Shown here: positions 34,993-43,074 of the stretch, in pieces
Layout: the number at the start of each line of letters is the position of its first letter
Position numbering within the stretch: position 1 is the stretch's first letter
From: Georgenia yuyongxinii
Lineage (GTDB): Bacteria; Actinomycetota; Actinomycetes; Actinomycetales; Actinomycetaceae
Direction: 5' to 3'
Length of the DNA stretch: 64,000 nucleotides
NCBI RefSeq assembly: GCF_006352065.1
Contig: NZ_CP040915.1
Location: forward strand, 62,001-126,000
Translations under genes and position numbers: made by a program
The notes under the pieces: generated by a model
What the model was told of the DNA's origin: nothing
What the model saw: only the letters and a program-made list of their open reading frames with translations
Databases searched by the model: none

Positions 34993-35897
34993 GCGCGCTC
35001 GCCGGACTGACCCTCGAGACCCAGCAGGGCGGCGCCCCCGCGCCGGCTCGCAAGGGCCGACGGCGGACCGCCTACCTGCTCCTGCTGCCGGGCGCCCTGT
35101 GGCTGCTGCTGTTCTTCGTGGTGCCGCTGGTCCAGCTGGCCGCCACGAGTCTGTACGACCCGTCCGGGTCGCTGTCCACCGGCTACCAGATGGCGTTCGC
35201 GTTCGAGAACTACGTCAACGCGGTCACGGCGTATGCCCCGCACCTGCTGCGCTCGTTCCTCTACGCCGGCATCGCCACAGCCTTGGCGTTCCTGCTGGGC
35301 TACCCGCTGGCCTACGCGATGGCCTTCCGGGCCGGCCGGTGGAAGAACCTCATGCTGCTGCTGGTGGTCGCACCGTTCTTCACCTCGTTCCTCGTCCGCA
35401 CCCTCGCGTGGAAGTCGATCCTCGCGGACAACGGCCCGGTCGTGGGGATCCTCCAGGCCGTGGGTCTCATCGCGCCGGACGGGCGCCTGCTGGCCACCTC
35501 CGTCGCGGTCGTCACCGGCCTCACCTACAACTTCCTGCCGTTCATGGTGTTGCCGATCTACGCCAGCCTGGAGAAGCTCGACCCCAAGCTCGTGGAGGCC
35601 GCCGGCGACCTGTACGCCAGCCCGGCGACGGCGTTCCGCAAGGTCACGCTGCCGCTGTCGATGACCGGGGTGGTGGCCGGGACGCTGATGACGTTCATCC
35701 CGGCGGCGGGTGACTACGTCAACGCCGAGCTCCTCGGCACGCCGAACCAGTACATGATCGGCAACGTCATCAACAGCTCGTTCCTGGTGACCTTGAACTT
35801 CCCGCTGGCGGCCTCGTTGTCGTTCGTGCTGATGGCGATCATCCTGCTGTTCGTGCTGCTGTATGTCCGCCGCGTGGGCACGAAGGAGCTGGTGTGA
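34989..35897 (+). CDS. potB: Polyamine-type ABC importer permease PotB
   Basis: A 302-residue permease of the BPD_transp_1 family with six helices. The first is 'TAYLLLLPGALWLLLFFVVPLVQLAATSLYD' and the EAA loop is 'LVEAAGDLYASPATAFRKVTLPLSMTGVVAG' (about 192-222), which docks on PotA. The GTG at 34989 overlaps the potA stop (GTGA), and the gene's stop overlaps the potC start. It forms the channel with PotC. Confidence 0.93.
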   Translation: MSALAGLTLETQQGGAPAPARKGRRRTAYLLLLPGALWLLLFFVVPLVQLAATSLYDPSGSLSTGYQMAFAFENYVNAVTAYAPHLLRSFLYAGIATALAFLLGYPLAYAMAFRAGRWKNLMLLLVVAPFFTSFLVRTLAWKSILADNGPVVGILQAVGLIAPDGRLLATSVAVVTGLTYNFLPFMVLPIYASLEKLDPKLVEAAGDLYASPATAFRKVTLPLSMTGVVAGTLMTFIPAAGDYVNAELLGTPNQYMIGNVINSSFLVTLNFPLAASLSFVLMAIILLFVLLYVRRVGTKELV

Positions 35898-36724
35898 TGG
35901 CCACCCCCCAGACCGCACCGCGGACCTCGTACCGGGCGCGGCGCTGGCTCGGGCGCAACCTCGTCTCCGTGGTCGCCGCGCTGGTGCTCGCGTACATGCT
36001 GCTGCCGAACGTCGTCGTGGCGATGCTGTCCTTCAACAAGCCCGCCAGCCGGCTGAGCTACGACTTCAACGAGTTCACCTGGGACAACTGGCTCAACCCG
36101 TGCGCGGCGGGCGACATGTGCGCGGCGCTGGGCACCAGCTTCCGTATCTCCCTGGTGGTGACGGTCGTCGCCACGCTGCTCGGCACGCTTATGGCGTTCG
36201 CCATGGTGCGGCACCGTTACCGCGGCCAGTCGGCCACGAACGTGCTGATCTACCTGCCGATGGCCACGCCCGAGGTGGTGATGGGCTCCTCGCTGCTCAC
36301 CCTGTTCGTCGCGGCCGGCACCCAGCTCGGCCCGGTCACGGTCGCGATCGCCCACATCATGTTCTGCCTGTCGTTCGTGGTGGTGACCGTAAAGGCGCGC
36401 TTGGCCGGGCTCGACCCGCGCCTGGAGCAGGCGGCGATGGACCTGTACGCGAACGAGTGGGAGACGTTCCGCCGGATCACGCTCCCCCTGGTGGCGCCGG
36501 GCATCGCCGCGGCGGCGATGCTCAGCTTCGCGCTGTCCTTCGACGACTTCGTCATCACGAACTTCAACTCCGGGACCACGGTGACCTTCCCGATGTTCGT
36601 GTGGGGCAGCGCCCAGCGCGGCGTGCCGCCCCAGGTCAACGTGGTGGGCACGGCGATGTTCGTCATCGCCGTCGCCGTGCTCGTCCTGTCCCAGCTGCGA
36701 GGGCGGCGCGCCCCTCGCCGCTGA
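35897..36724 (+). CDS. potC: Polyamine-type ABC importer permease PotC
   Basis: A 275-residue permease with six helices and the EAA loop 'LEQAAMDLYANEWETFRRITLPLVAPGIAAA' near residue 175. The sequence 'MLSFALSFDDFVITNFNSG' is the typical PotC/PotI helix-5 signature. The ATG at 35897 (in a TGATG overlap) has AAGGAG eight bases upstream; the GTG three bases before is an alternative. It is the last gene of the operon, with a terminator 15 bases after the stop. Confidence 0.93.
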   Translation: MATPQTAPRTSYRARRWLGRNLVSVVAALVLAYMLLPNVVVAMLSFNKPASRLSYDFNEFTWDNWLNPCAAGDMCAALGTSFRISLVVTVVATLLGTLMAFAMVRHRYRGQSATNVLIYLPMATPEVVMGSSLLTLFVAAGTQLGPVTVAIAHIMFCLSFVVVTVKARLAGLDPRLEQAAMDLYANEWETFRRITLPLVAPGIAAAAMLSFALSFDDFVITNFNSGTTVTFPMFVWGSAQRGVPPQVNVVGTAMFVIAVAVLVLSQLRGRRAPRR

Positions 36725-36738
36725 GCAATCCCAGACTC

Positions 36739-36773
36739 GACGCCCGGCGCGCCCCCCTTCCGCGCCGGGCGTC
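36739..36773 (+). terminator. Rho-independent terminator of the pot operon
   Basis: A 13-bp perfect stem, GACGCCCGGCGCG (36739-36751) with 36761-36773, and a 9-base loop, followed by GTTCCTCTCC. It lies 15 bases after the potC stop. Confidence 0.85.
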
Positions 36774-36838
36774 GTTCCTCTCCCTCACACCGACAACCCC
36801 AGCCCGCGTGTGACGTCGCCTGCCGTCCCGCGCCGAGG

Positions 36839-36844
36839 CACAAT
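36839..36844 (+). promoter_or_regulatory. -10 element CACAAT for leaderless M20 peptidase gene
   Basis: CACAAT, then CAGCCG, then the ATG at 36851. There is no Shine-Dalgarno sequence. It has the same six-base spacing as the other leaderless starts in the window and follows the pot operon terminator directly. Confidence 0.55.
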
Positions 36845-36850
36845 CAGCCG

Positions 36851-38050
36851 ATGGGGACCGCCACGCGCAGTGTCGCGCAAACCGCCCGCGAGCAGGCCGC
36901 CGCGCACCTGCCCGCGATCGTCCGCGACATCACGGCACTGGTCGAGACCGAGACCTCCAGCTACGACCCCGCGGCGCTGCGCACCGGGTCCTTCCACGTC
37001 GCCACCCTCGCCGGCCGGCTCTGCGGGCCGCCGGCTCGCGAGCACCGGCACCCCGGCGGCGAGTACGGCGACATGCTCACGCTCACCTGGCCCGGCACCG
37101 CGCCCGGCCGGGTCCTGATACTCGCCCACTACGACACGGTGTGGCCCACCGGCACCCTCGCTACCTGGCCGGTCACCGCCAGCCGCGACGCCGACGGCCG
37201 CGAGGTGCTCACCGGCCCCGGCATCTTCGACATGAAGGCCGGCCTGGTGCAGAGCCTGTGGGCGCTCCGGCTGCTCCAGCAGTCCGGCGCAGCCACCCCC
37301 ACCGTGACCCTCTTCCTCAACGGCGACGAGGAGCTCGGCTCCCCGGTGTCCCGCCCGCTCATCGAGGAGCTCGCCGTCCTGGCCGACGCCGTCCTCGTCG
37401 CCGAGCCGTCCGCCGGCGGCGCCGTGAAGACCGGCCGCAAGGGCGTGGGGTTCTTCCGCGTCGACGTCGTCGGCATCGAGGCCCACGCGGGGCTCGACCC
37501 AGAGGCCGGCGCCAGCGCTATCCATGCGATCGCCGAGGTGATCACCCAGGTCACCCGCATCTCGGACCTCAGCAAGGGCACGTCCATCAACGTCGGCCTG
37601 GTCGACGGCGGATCGGGAGCCAACGTCGCCGCCGGGCGCGCGACGGCGGTGGTGGACATCCGCGTGCAGGACCCCGCCGAGCAGGAACGGGTGGATCGCG
37701 CCTTCGACGCCGTCACGGTCAGCGACCCGCGCGTCAAGGTCACCATCGGTCACCACTGGAACCGCCCGCCCATGTTCCCCAACGAGGCGTCGGCGCCGCT
37801 GGTGGGCGTGCTGCGCGAGGTCGCCCACGAGCTCGGGTACGAGCTCCAGGAGGCGTTCGTCGGTGGTGCCAGCGACGCGAACTTCGTCGCAGGGCTGGGC
37901 CGGCCGGTGGTGTGCGGTCTCGGTGCGGTCGGCGCCGGTCCGCACGCCCGCACCGAGTTCATCTACGCCGACGCCATCCCCACGCAGGTCGCGCTCACCG
38001 CGGGCGCGCTCGGCCGCCTCGCCCATGGCCTGCCGCTACTGACGGCCTGA
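36851..38050 (+). CDS. M20 family zinc peptidase (glutamate carboxypeptidase/CPG2-like)
   Basis: A 399-residue cytoplasmic enzyme. The metal-binding and catalytic motifs of M20 peptidases are present: 'ILAHYDTVWPTG' (His, Asp), 'GPGIFDMKAG' (Asp), 'NGDEELGS' (catalytic Glu and metal Glu) and 'LVAEPS', with the dimerisation lid 'GIEAHAGLDPEAGASAIHAIAEVI'. The pattern with Y-D-T-V-W-P-x-G is that of the carboxypeptidase G2/ArgE-like branch, which removes C-terminal glutamate or deacylates amino acids. Its position after the pot genes hints at a glutamyl conjugate as substrate, but it has its own promoter, so this is weak. Confidence 0.88.
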   Translation: MGTATRSVAQTAREQAAAHLPAIVRDITALVETETSSYDPAALRTGSFHVATLAGRLCGPPAREHRHPGGEYGDMLTLTWPGTAPGRVLILAHYDTVWPTGTLATWPVTASRDADGREVLTGPGIFDMKAGLVQSLWALRLLQQSGAATPTVTLFLNGDEELGSPVSRPLIEELAVLADAVLVAEPSAGGAVKTGRKGVGFFRVDVVGIEAHAGLDPEAGASAIHAIAEVITQVTRISDLSKGTSINVGLVDGGSGANVAAGRATAVVDIRVQDPAEQERVDRAFDAVTVSDPRVKVTIGHHWNRPPMFPNEASAPLVGVLREVAHELGYELQEAFVGGASDANFVAGLGRPVVCGLGAVGAGPHARTEFIYADAIPTQVALTAGALGRLAHGLPLLTA

Positions 38051-38051
38051 G

Positions 38052-38333
38052 TCACCACCCCCATCGTGGCCGCGGGGGCCGGCCCTCGACCAGCTCACCT
38101 GGGTGGATGCCCATGTACTCCGCGAGGATCCCGATCTCGGTGACCGTCCAGGGCACCTGGTCGTGCCAGCGGGCGGACACCGACGCGCGTGACCGGCCGA
38201 TCATCTCGGCAAGGTCCTGCTGACTGAGGTCCCGGCGCGCTGCCTCGAGGCGGATGTTGCCCGAGACGACGGCGGCGAGCCCGCGCACACGCAGGTCGGG
38301 CAGGTCGAGCTCGTCCTCGTCATCGGCGGTCAT
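38052..38333 (-). CDS. Small XRE-type helix-turn-helix regulator
   Basis: A 93-residue protein: an acidic N-terminal tail (MTADDEDELDLPDL) and a Cro/C1-type helix-turn-helix ('VVSGNIRLEAARRDLSQQDLAEMIGRSRASVSARWHDQVPWTVTEIGILAEYMGIHPGEL'). There is no other domain, so it could be an autoregulated repressor or antitoxin-like protein without a visible toxin partner. The ATG at 38333 has AAGGAG seven bases upstream. It converges on the M20 peptidase gene with one base between the stops. The target genes are unknown. Confidence 0.85.
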   Translation of the reverse strand: MTADDEDELDLPDLRVRGLAAVVSGNIRLEAARRDLSQQDLAEMIGRSRASVSARWHDQVPWTVTEIGILAEYMGIHPGELVEGRPPRPRWGW

Positions 38334-38518
38334 GGGGCGCTCCTTTCCCACAGCGAAAGGGTTCCGCTTCGAGGTCCTGCCAGGTCTTCCGACACGGCTT
38401 CGGCCAAGCGAACCTCCGGTCAGATTGTCGGTTCGAGCCGGCTGGGTCCAGCGGCCGGGTACGAAACTGTGGACCCGCTCGTCGGGAGTACGCAGGCGCC
38501 TGATCGGCGAGGGCCTCT

Positions 38519-38682
38519 TCTGGCGCGGCGGGGTCTCGTCTGGCGCGGCGGCGCCTCGTCTGGCACGGCGGCGCCTCGTCTGGCACGGCGGCGCGCCTCG
38601 TCTGGCGCGGCGGCGCCTCGTCTGGCACGGCGGCGCCTCGTCTGGCACGGCGGCGCGCCTCGTCTGGCGCGGCGGCGCCGGA
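38519..38682. repeat. Minisatellite: eight 20/22-bp units with a 62-bp higher-order repeat
   Basis: Units starting TCTGGC begin at 38519, 38539, 38559, 38579, 38601, 38621, 38641 and 38663. Each reads TCTGGCRCGGCGGCGCCTCG or a 22-base form with an extra GC. Bases 38539-38600 and 38601-38662 are identical, so a three-unit block has been duplicated. It lies in the 728-base region between the XRE gene and the subtilase and is open in several frames, but no plausible protein is coded. Confidence 0.9.
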
Positions 38683-38683
38683 C

Positions 38684-39061
38684 CACCTCCGACGACGTCG
38701 TCACCGACGACGTCAGGTGCGCGCGTGGCTGCCCGGCGGAGAAGCTGACCGCAGTGCGGCGGGGCCTAAGCGAGGTCGGGAATGCTGACAGGGCCCGGCG
38801 GCGAAACCCGCGCTACCAGCGGCGACCGCTCTACACCGAAAGTGGGCCACCTGCGCCACCTGCGCCACCTGCGGCACCAGCCACGACCGCACGGCGGGGA
38901 TACGAACACCGCGGAGCAGTGTTACTTCCTGCCATGGCCGGTTTCGCCTACCGGGCGTGCCGGCAAAGTCGCCTACGACCGCGGGCTCGCCCGATGGAAT
39001 TCGCTCACGCGCACTGTCGCGCGTGGCTTGTCCACCGAAAAGGCCCGAGGAGAACGCGTCC
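38684..39061. other. Non-coding upstream region of the subtilase gene
   Basis: No gene is supported here. It contains a short CCACCTGCG triplication (about 38848-38874) and GC-rich sequence. No convincing -35/-10 pair or operator was found; the subtilase Shine-Dalgarno (GAGGAG) lies at its end. Confidence 0.5.
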
Positions 39062-42000
39062 ATGACGATCCATCCCTGGTCGAGGCTGCGCAGACGCGGG
39101 CTCGCCGCCGCGGCCGCCGTCGGCGTCGCCATCGCCACCCTGCCCGCGGCGGCCACGGCCACCGCCGCTCCGAACGGCCCCAGCTCGCCGCGCTCCCCGG
39201 CAGCTTCCCCCGTGGCGCCTGCCGAGCCGGCCATCACCACCGAGTTCCTGGCCGAGGGTGAGGCGCCTGCCTACAAGGCGGGCCGCTACGTCGTCGTCAT
39301 GCGCGACGAGCCCGTCATCGCCTACGAGGGTGGCGTTGCCGGGATCACGGCCACGAAGCCCGCGGAAGGCGAGAAGTTCGAACCGGACACCGCGGCCGCG
39401 AACAGCTACCGCGGGCACCTCAAGGCGCGGCAGAACCGCGCCGCCCGCGCCGCGGCGGCGAGCCCGGTCTACACCTACACGGAGGCCGTCAGCGGCTTCG
39501 CGGCGGAGCTGAGCGCCGAGCAGGCGGAGCAGCTCGCGAAGGACCCGACCGTCCTGTCCGTCACGCCCGACGTCCTGCGCCAGCCGGACACCGCCGACTC
39601 GCCCGACGTCCTCGGCCTCACCGGGCGAAAGGGTGTCTGGGACCAGCTGGGCGGCACCAAGGACCTGCGCAAGGGCGCCGGCTCCGGCGTCATCGTCGGC
39701 GTCCTGGACTCCGGCATCCGTCCCGAGCACCCCTCCTTCGCCGACAAGGGCATGCCCAAGCCGAAGGGCTGGCGCGGTACGTGTGACACCGGCGCCGCCC
39801 CACGCTCCACCTTCCGGTGCAGCAACAAGCTCGTCGGCGCCCGGTACTTCGTCCAGGGCTTCGGCGCCGAGGGCCTGGCCACCTACGAGAGCCTGTCCCC
39901 GCTGGACGTCGACGGCCACGGCACGCACACCGCCAGCACCGCCGCCGGGAACCACGGCGTGACAGCCACGATCGACGGCGCCTCGCGCGGCGTCATCTCT
40001 GGCATGGCCCCGGCCGCGCACGTGGCCGCCTACAAGGTCTGCTGGGACGACAACGCCGGCGGTGGCGGCTGCGCCAACAGCGACATCGTCGCCGCCATCG
40101 ACCGAGCGGTGGCCGATGGCGTCGACGTCATCAACTTCTCGATCTCCGGCACGTCAAGCAACTACCTGGACCCGACCGAGCTGGCGTTCATGTACGCCGC
40201 GGACGGCGGCGTCTTCGTCGCGGCGTCCTCCGGCAACACCGGCCCGGCGCCGTCGACCACGAACCACCCGTCCCCGTGGCTGACCACGGTGGCGGCATCG
40301 ACCCACACCGTCATCGAAGGCACCCTCGTCACCGGCGACGGCGCTCGGTACATCGGCGTCTCCAACAGCGGCACCCTCCAGACTCCCGCGCCCATGGTGC
40401 TCTCCGACTCGATCCCCGCCGCCGGCGCGGACACCCAGTCAGCGGCCCTGTGCCTGCCCGGCAGCCTGGACGCGGCCGCCGCCGCGGGCGCCGTCGTCGT
40501 CTGCGACCGCGGGGTCAACCCCCGGGTCGAGAAGAGCCAGACCGTCAAGGACGCCGGCGGCGTCGCCATGGTGCTGGTCAACCCGACCCCGAGCTCGCTG
40601 GACCCCGACGCCCACGTGCTGCCGACCATCCACCTGCAGAACACCGCCCGTGACGCCGTCCGCGCCTACGTGGCCGGCAACGACGCCCCGACCGGGCGAA
40701 TCCTCGGCACCAACGAGGGCTCGACGACGCAGGTGCCCGAGGTCGCGGCGTTCTCCTCCCGTGGCCCCTCGCTGGGCGCCGGCGGGGACCTGCTCAAGCC
40801 CGACATCTCCGCGCCCGGCGTGGGAGTGCTCGCGGCGTACAGCCCCGTCAAGGGCGGCCGCAGCTTCGACTACGCCTCCGGCACGTCGATGTCCGCCCCG
40901 CACGTCGCCGGCCTTGCCGCACTCATCAAGCAGGAGCACCGGCGCTGGTCGCCGGCGGCGGTGAAGTCCGCGATGATGACCACCGCCCGCGACCACGCCA
41001 GCACGGCGAGCAACGACCCGTTCGCCTCCGGTGCGGGGTTCGTCGAGCCGCGGAAGTTCCTCGACCCCGGCCTCGTGTACGACGCGGGCCAGTCGGACTG
41101 GTGGGACTTCCTGGCCGGCCAGGGCGTCACCTACGCCGACGGCAGCCCGGTCTCGACCAACCCCATCGACGCCTCCGACCTGAACCTGGCCTCCGTCGCC
41201 ATCGGTGACCTGGTCGGTGAGCAGACCGTCACCCGGACGATCACCAACGTATCCGGCCGTCCAGCGGTCTTCCGCGCGTCGGTCGACGGGCTGGACGGCG
41301 TGGACGTCACGGTGACGCCCACCCAGGTTCGCCTCACCCCGGGCCGTTCGGCCGACGTGACCATCACATTCACGGCGGCGGGTGCGCCGCTCGGTGCGTA
41401 CGCCACCGGTCACCTCACCTGGACCAGCGACCGCGGGCACGTCGCCCGCAGCCCGCTGGCGGTCCGGCCGCTGCCGCTTTCCGCCCCGGCGCAGGTCACC
41501 GTCCCGGTCGACGCGACGGGTGTGGAGATCCCCGTGGTCCCCGGCTTCACGGGCACACTGGGCACCAAGGTGACCGGCCTCGTCCCCGGGGACGTCACCG
41601 CGGCCACCGCCCAGAACGCCGGCGGCGGCGCGTTCGTGGTGGGCGACCCGCGCAACCACACCCAGGACTTCACGGTCACCGGCACCAAGCTGGTGCGCAT
41701 CGAACTGAAGTCGGCCAACCCCACCGGGGACGACCTCGACCTGTACGTCACGCGGCGAGGCAGCAACCAGGTCATCGCCGCCGCCACCACGCCGGCCGCG
41801 AACGAGGTGATCTACATCGGCGGCTGGCCGGCCGGCGAGTACACCATTCACGTGCAGGCCTGGTCGGTCGCCGACGCCGCACCCATGGCGAGCTTCGACG
41901 TGCGGGTCTTCCAGCCCGACGGCGACGCCGGCACGCTCGTCCTCGACCCGGCCGCGCTGCCGGTCACCGCGGGCACCCCGGTCACCCTCACCGGCGCCCT

Positions 42001-42091
42001 GCGCACCGACGCGGCGACGCCATATTTCGGCCGCGTCGAGCTCACCGACGGCTCGCGCGTGATCGGCCAGACGGCGGTCTCGGTCGGGTGA
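39062..42091 (+). CDS. Secreted subtilisin-like serine protease (S8, cucumisin-like)
   Basis: A 1009-residue exported preproprotein. It has a signal peptide (R-L-R-R-R then 'GLAAAAAVGVAIATLPAAATATAA', cleaved near 36), an I9 propeptide ('RYVVVMRDEPVIAY...VSGFAAELSAEQAEQLAKDPTVLSVTPD') and a catalytic S8 domain with Asp216 (VLDSG), His286 (DGHGTHTA), oxyanion Asn (SSGNTGP) and Ser609 (GTSMSAPH). A PA domain is inserted before the Ser (about 450-560). After it come an Fn3-like domain and a pre-peptidase C-terminal domain ('LVRIELKSANPTGDDLDLYVTRRG'). This is the plant-type subtilase layout also found in actinobacteria, for extracellular protein degradation. The ATG at 39062 follows GAGGAG. There is no sortase or SLH anchor. 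Confidence 0.94.
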   Translation: MTIHPWSRLRRRGLAAAAAVGVAIATLPAAATATAAPNGPSSPRSPAASPVAPAEPAITTEFLAEGEAPAYKAGRYVVVMRDEPVIAYEGGVAGITATKPAEGEKFEPDTAAANSYRGHLKARQNRAARAAAASPVYTYTEAVSGFAAELSAEQAEQLAKDPTVLSVTPDVLRQPDTADSPDVLGLTGRKGVWDQLGGTKDLRKGAGSGVIVGVLDSGIRPEHPSFADKGMPKPKGWRGTCDTGAAPRSTFRCSNKLVGARYFVQGFGAEGLATYESLSPLDVDGHGTHTASTAAGNHGVTATIDGASRGVISGMAPAAHVAAYKVCWDDNAGGGGCANSDIVAAIDRAVADGVDVINFSISGTSSNYLDPTELAFMYAADGGVFVAASSGNTGPAPSTTNHPSPWLTTVAASTHTVIEGTLVTGDGARYIGVSNSGTLQTPAPMVLSDSIPAAGADTQSAALCLPGSLDAAAAAGAVVVCDRGVNPRVEKSQTVKDAGGVAMVLVNPTPSSLDPDAHVLPTIHLQNTARDAVRAYVAGNDAPTGRILGTNEGSTTQVPEVAAFSSRGPSLGAGGDLLKPDISAPGVGVLAAYSPVKGGRSFDYASGTSMSAPHVAGLAALIKQEHRRWSPAAVKSAMMTTARDHASTASNDPFASGAGFVEPRKFLDPGLVYDAGQSDWWDFLAGQGVTYADGSPVSTNPIDASDLNLASVAIGDLVGEQTVTRTITNVSGRPAVFRASVDGLDGVDVTVTPTQVRLTPGRSADVTITFTAAGAPLGAYATGHLTWTSDRGHVARSPLAVRPLPLSAPAQVTVPVDATGVEIPVVPGFTGTLGTKVTGLVPGDVTAATAQNAGGGAFVVGDPRNHTQDFTVTGTKLVRIELKSANPTGDDLDLYVTRRGSNQVIAAATTPAANEVIYIGGWPAGEYTIHVQAWSVADAAPMASFDVRVFQPDGDAGTLVLDPAALPVTAGTPVTLTGALRTDAATPYFGRVELTDGSRVIGQTAVSVG

Positions 42092-42117
42092 CCGGCCTGC
42101 CAGCAGGGCACTGAGGG

Positions 42118-42158
42118 CCCGGGGACCGGCACAGGCACCACCTGCGCCGGTCCCCGGG
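42118..42158. terminator. Hairpin between subtilase and TetR gene
   Basis: CCCGGGGACCGGC (42118-42130) pairs perfectly with 42146-42158 (13 bp, 15-base loop). It sits 27 bases after the subtilase stop and 52 bases after the convergent TetR stop, so it could end both. There is no T tract. Confidence 0.6.
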
Positions 42159-42178
42159 GCACCGCTGCGTCCACGGCG

Positions 42179-42222
42179 GGACGCGCTCAGCCGTGCGCCA
42201 CGGACGCGCTCAGCCGTGCGCC
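42179..42222. repeat. Short direct duplication at the TetR gene end
   Basis: GACGCGCTCAGCCGTGCGC occurs twice, 26 bases apart (from about 42180 and 42206). The second copy contains the stop codon and last codons of the TetR gene, so the 3' end has been tandemly duplicated. Confidence 0.6.
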
Positions 42223-42887
42223 CGGGCGGCGACCTCGATGTTCGTCAGCACGGCGTCGACGACAGTCGCGAAGACGTCCCGCTCCTCCACGCGGGCCAGC
42301 TCCTCGGAGTGCGCCCGGGTGGCCGGGAACTGGTTGCGGGGAAGCGCACCGTAGACGCGCGACCACGCGGCGTCATCCTTCTCGGCGAGGGCGGTGGGCA
42401 GCCCGTGGACGGTGGCCCGGAGCCCCGAGAGCGCCAGCATGGCGTCGACGAAGGCGCGGTAGTGCAACACGGTGAGGTCCGGGGGCAGGCCGACCGCCTG
42501 AAGCGTCGCGATCACCATCTCCACCCACCGGCGCTCGCCCGGGCCGCCGGTGATGCGGGCGAACCCGAGCGCCGTGACAGTGGGGAACTCCTCCGCGACG
42601 GCGTAGAACGCGTGGGCGGCTGCCCGCAGACGCGCTCGCCAGTCGAGGTCGGTCGCGTCGGCCGCGAACCTCTCGAACGCGATGTCGAGCACCTTGTCCA
42701 TGCACGCGAGGACCAGCTCGTCCTTGTCGCGGAAGTGCCGGTAGAACGCCGTGGGATCCGCGCCCAGCTCCTTGCCGATCCGCCGCAGGGTGAGGGCCTG
42801 CGAGCCCTCGCGCCGGGCCAGCTCCAGGGCGCAGTCCACGATGGCCTCGGCGCTGAGGGCCACGGTTTTCCCGCCCGCTGTGCCCAC
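42210..42887 (-). CDS. TetR family repressor of the amidohydrolase/ABC locus
   Basis: A 225-residue regulator with a TetR helix-turn-helix 'AIVDCALELARREGSQALTLRRIGKELGADPTAFYRHFRDKDELVLACMDKVLDIAFERF' (about 15-73) and a long helical C-terminal ligand domain. It starts at the GTG of 42887; an in-frame GTG at 42860 is less likely. It is divergent from the amidohydrolase gene, and the 187-base gap holds a perfect 15-bp-arm palindrome, almost certainly its operator. A minus-strand TTGACA lies in that palindrome, so the regulator probably represses itself as well. Confidence 0.92.
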   Translation of the reverse strand: MGTAGGKTVALSAEAIVDCALELARREGSQALTLRRIGKELGADPTAFYRHFRDKDELVLACMDKVLDIAFERFAADATDLDWRARLRAAAHAFYAVAEEFPTVTALGFARITGGPGERRWVEMVIATLQAVGLPPDLTVLHYRAFVDAMLALSGLRATVHGLPTALAEKDDAAWSRVYGALPRNQFPATRAHSEELARVEERDVFATVVDAVLTNIEVAARAHG

Positions 42888-42937
42888 CGGATCGACCCCC
42901 GTCGCTCGTTGTCAGTGGCGCTCAGGATCCTCATCCG

Positions 42938-42972
42938 CAACGCCGATGTCAACAGCGTTGACATCGGCGTTG
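42938..42972. promoter_or_regulatory. Perfect palindromic operator in the divergent TetR/amidohydrolase region
   Basis: CAACGCCGATGTCAA (42938-42952) and TTGACATCGGCGTTG (42958-42972) are exact reverse complements around a 5-base centre. Each arm supplies a TTGACA -35 hexamer for one strand. A regulator bound here would cover both divergent promoters. Confidence 0.85.
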
Positions 42973-42986
42973 ATCTGCGGTTCTAT
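42958..42986 (+). promoter_or_regulatory. Sigma-70 type promoter for the amidohydrolase operon
   Basis: TTGACA at 42958-42963, a 17-base spacer and TTCTAT at 42981-42986. The -35 is inside the right arm of the palindrome. The expected start of transcription near 42993 leaves a leader of about 80 bases. Confidence 0.7.
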
Positions 42987-43074
42987 CTGGCCCAATCGAG
43001 ACGTAGGTCACGTCCCGACGCCGGGCAGGGTCGCCCGAGCGGGACAGGCGAGGACGCACTGGAAGGGGTGAGAC

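Noticed and set aside
38519-38682. Possible CRISPR array
   Set aside because: Units are contiguous with no unique spacers and no cas genes are present; it is a minisatellite.
38782-39261. A 159-codon frame overlapping the subtilase start
   Set aside because: It is out of frame with the subtilase signal peptide and its translation is driven by short tandem repeats such as HLRHLRHLR.
42181-42225. Attachment-site-like direct repeat near the TetR gene end
   Set aside because: The copies are adjacent (26-base period) and one is the gene's own 3' end, so local tandem duplication explains it; there is no integrase nearby.
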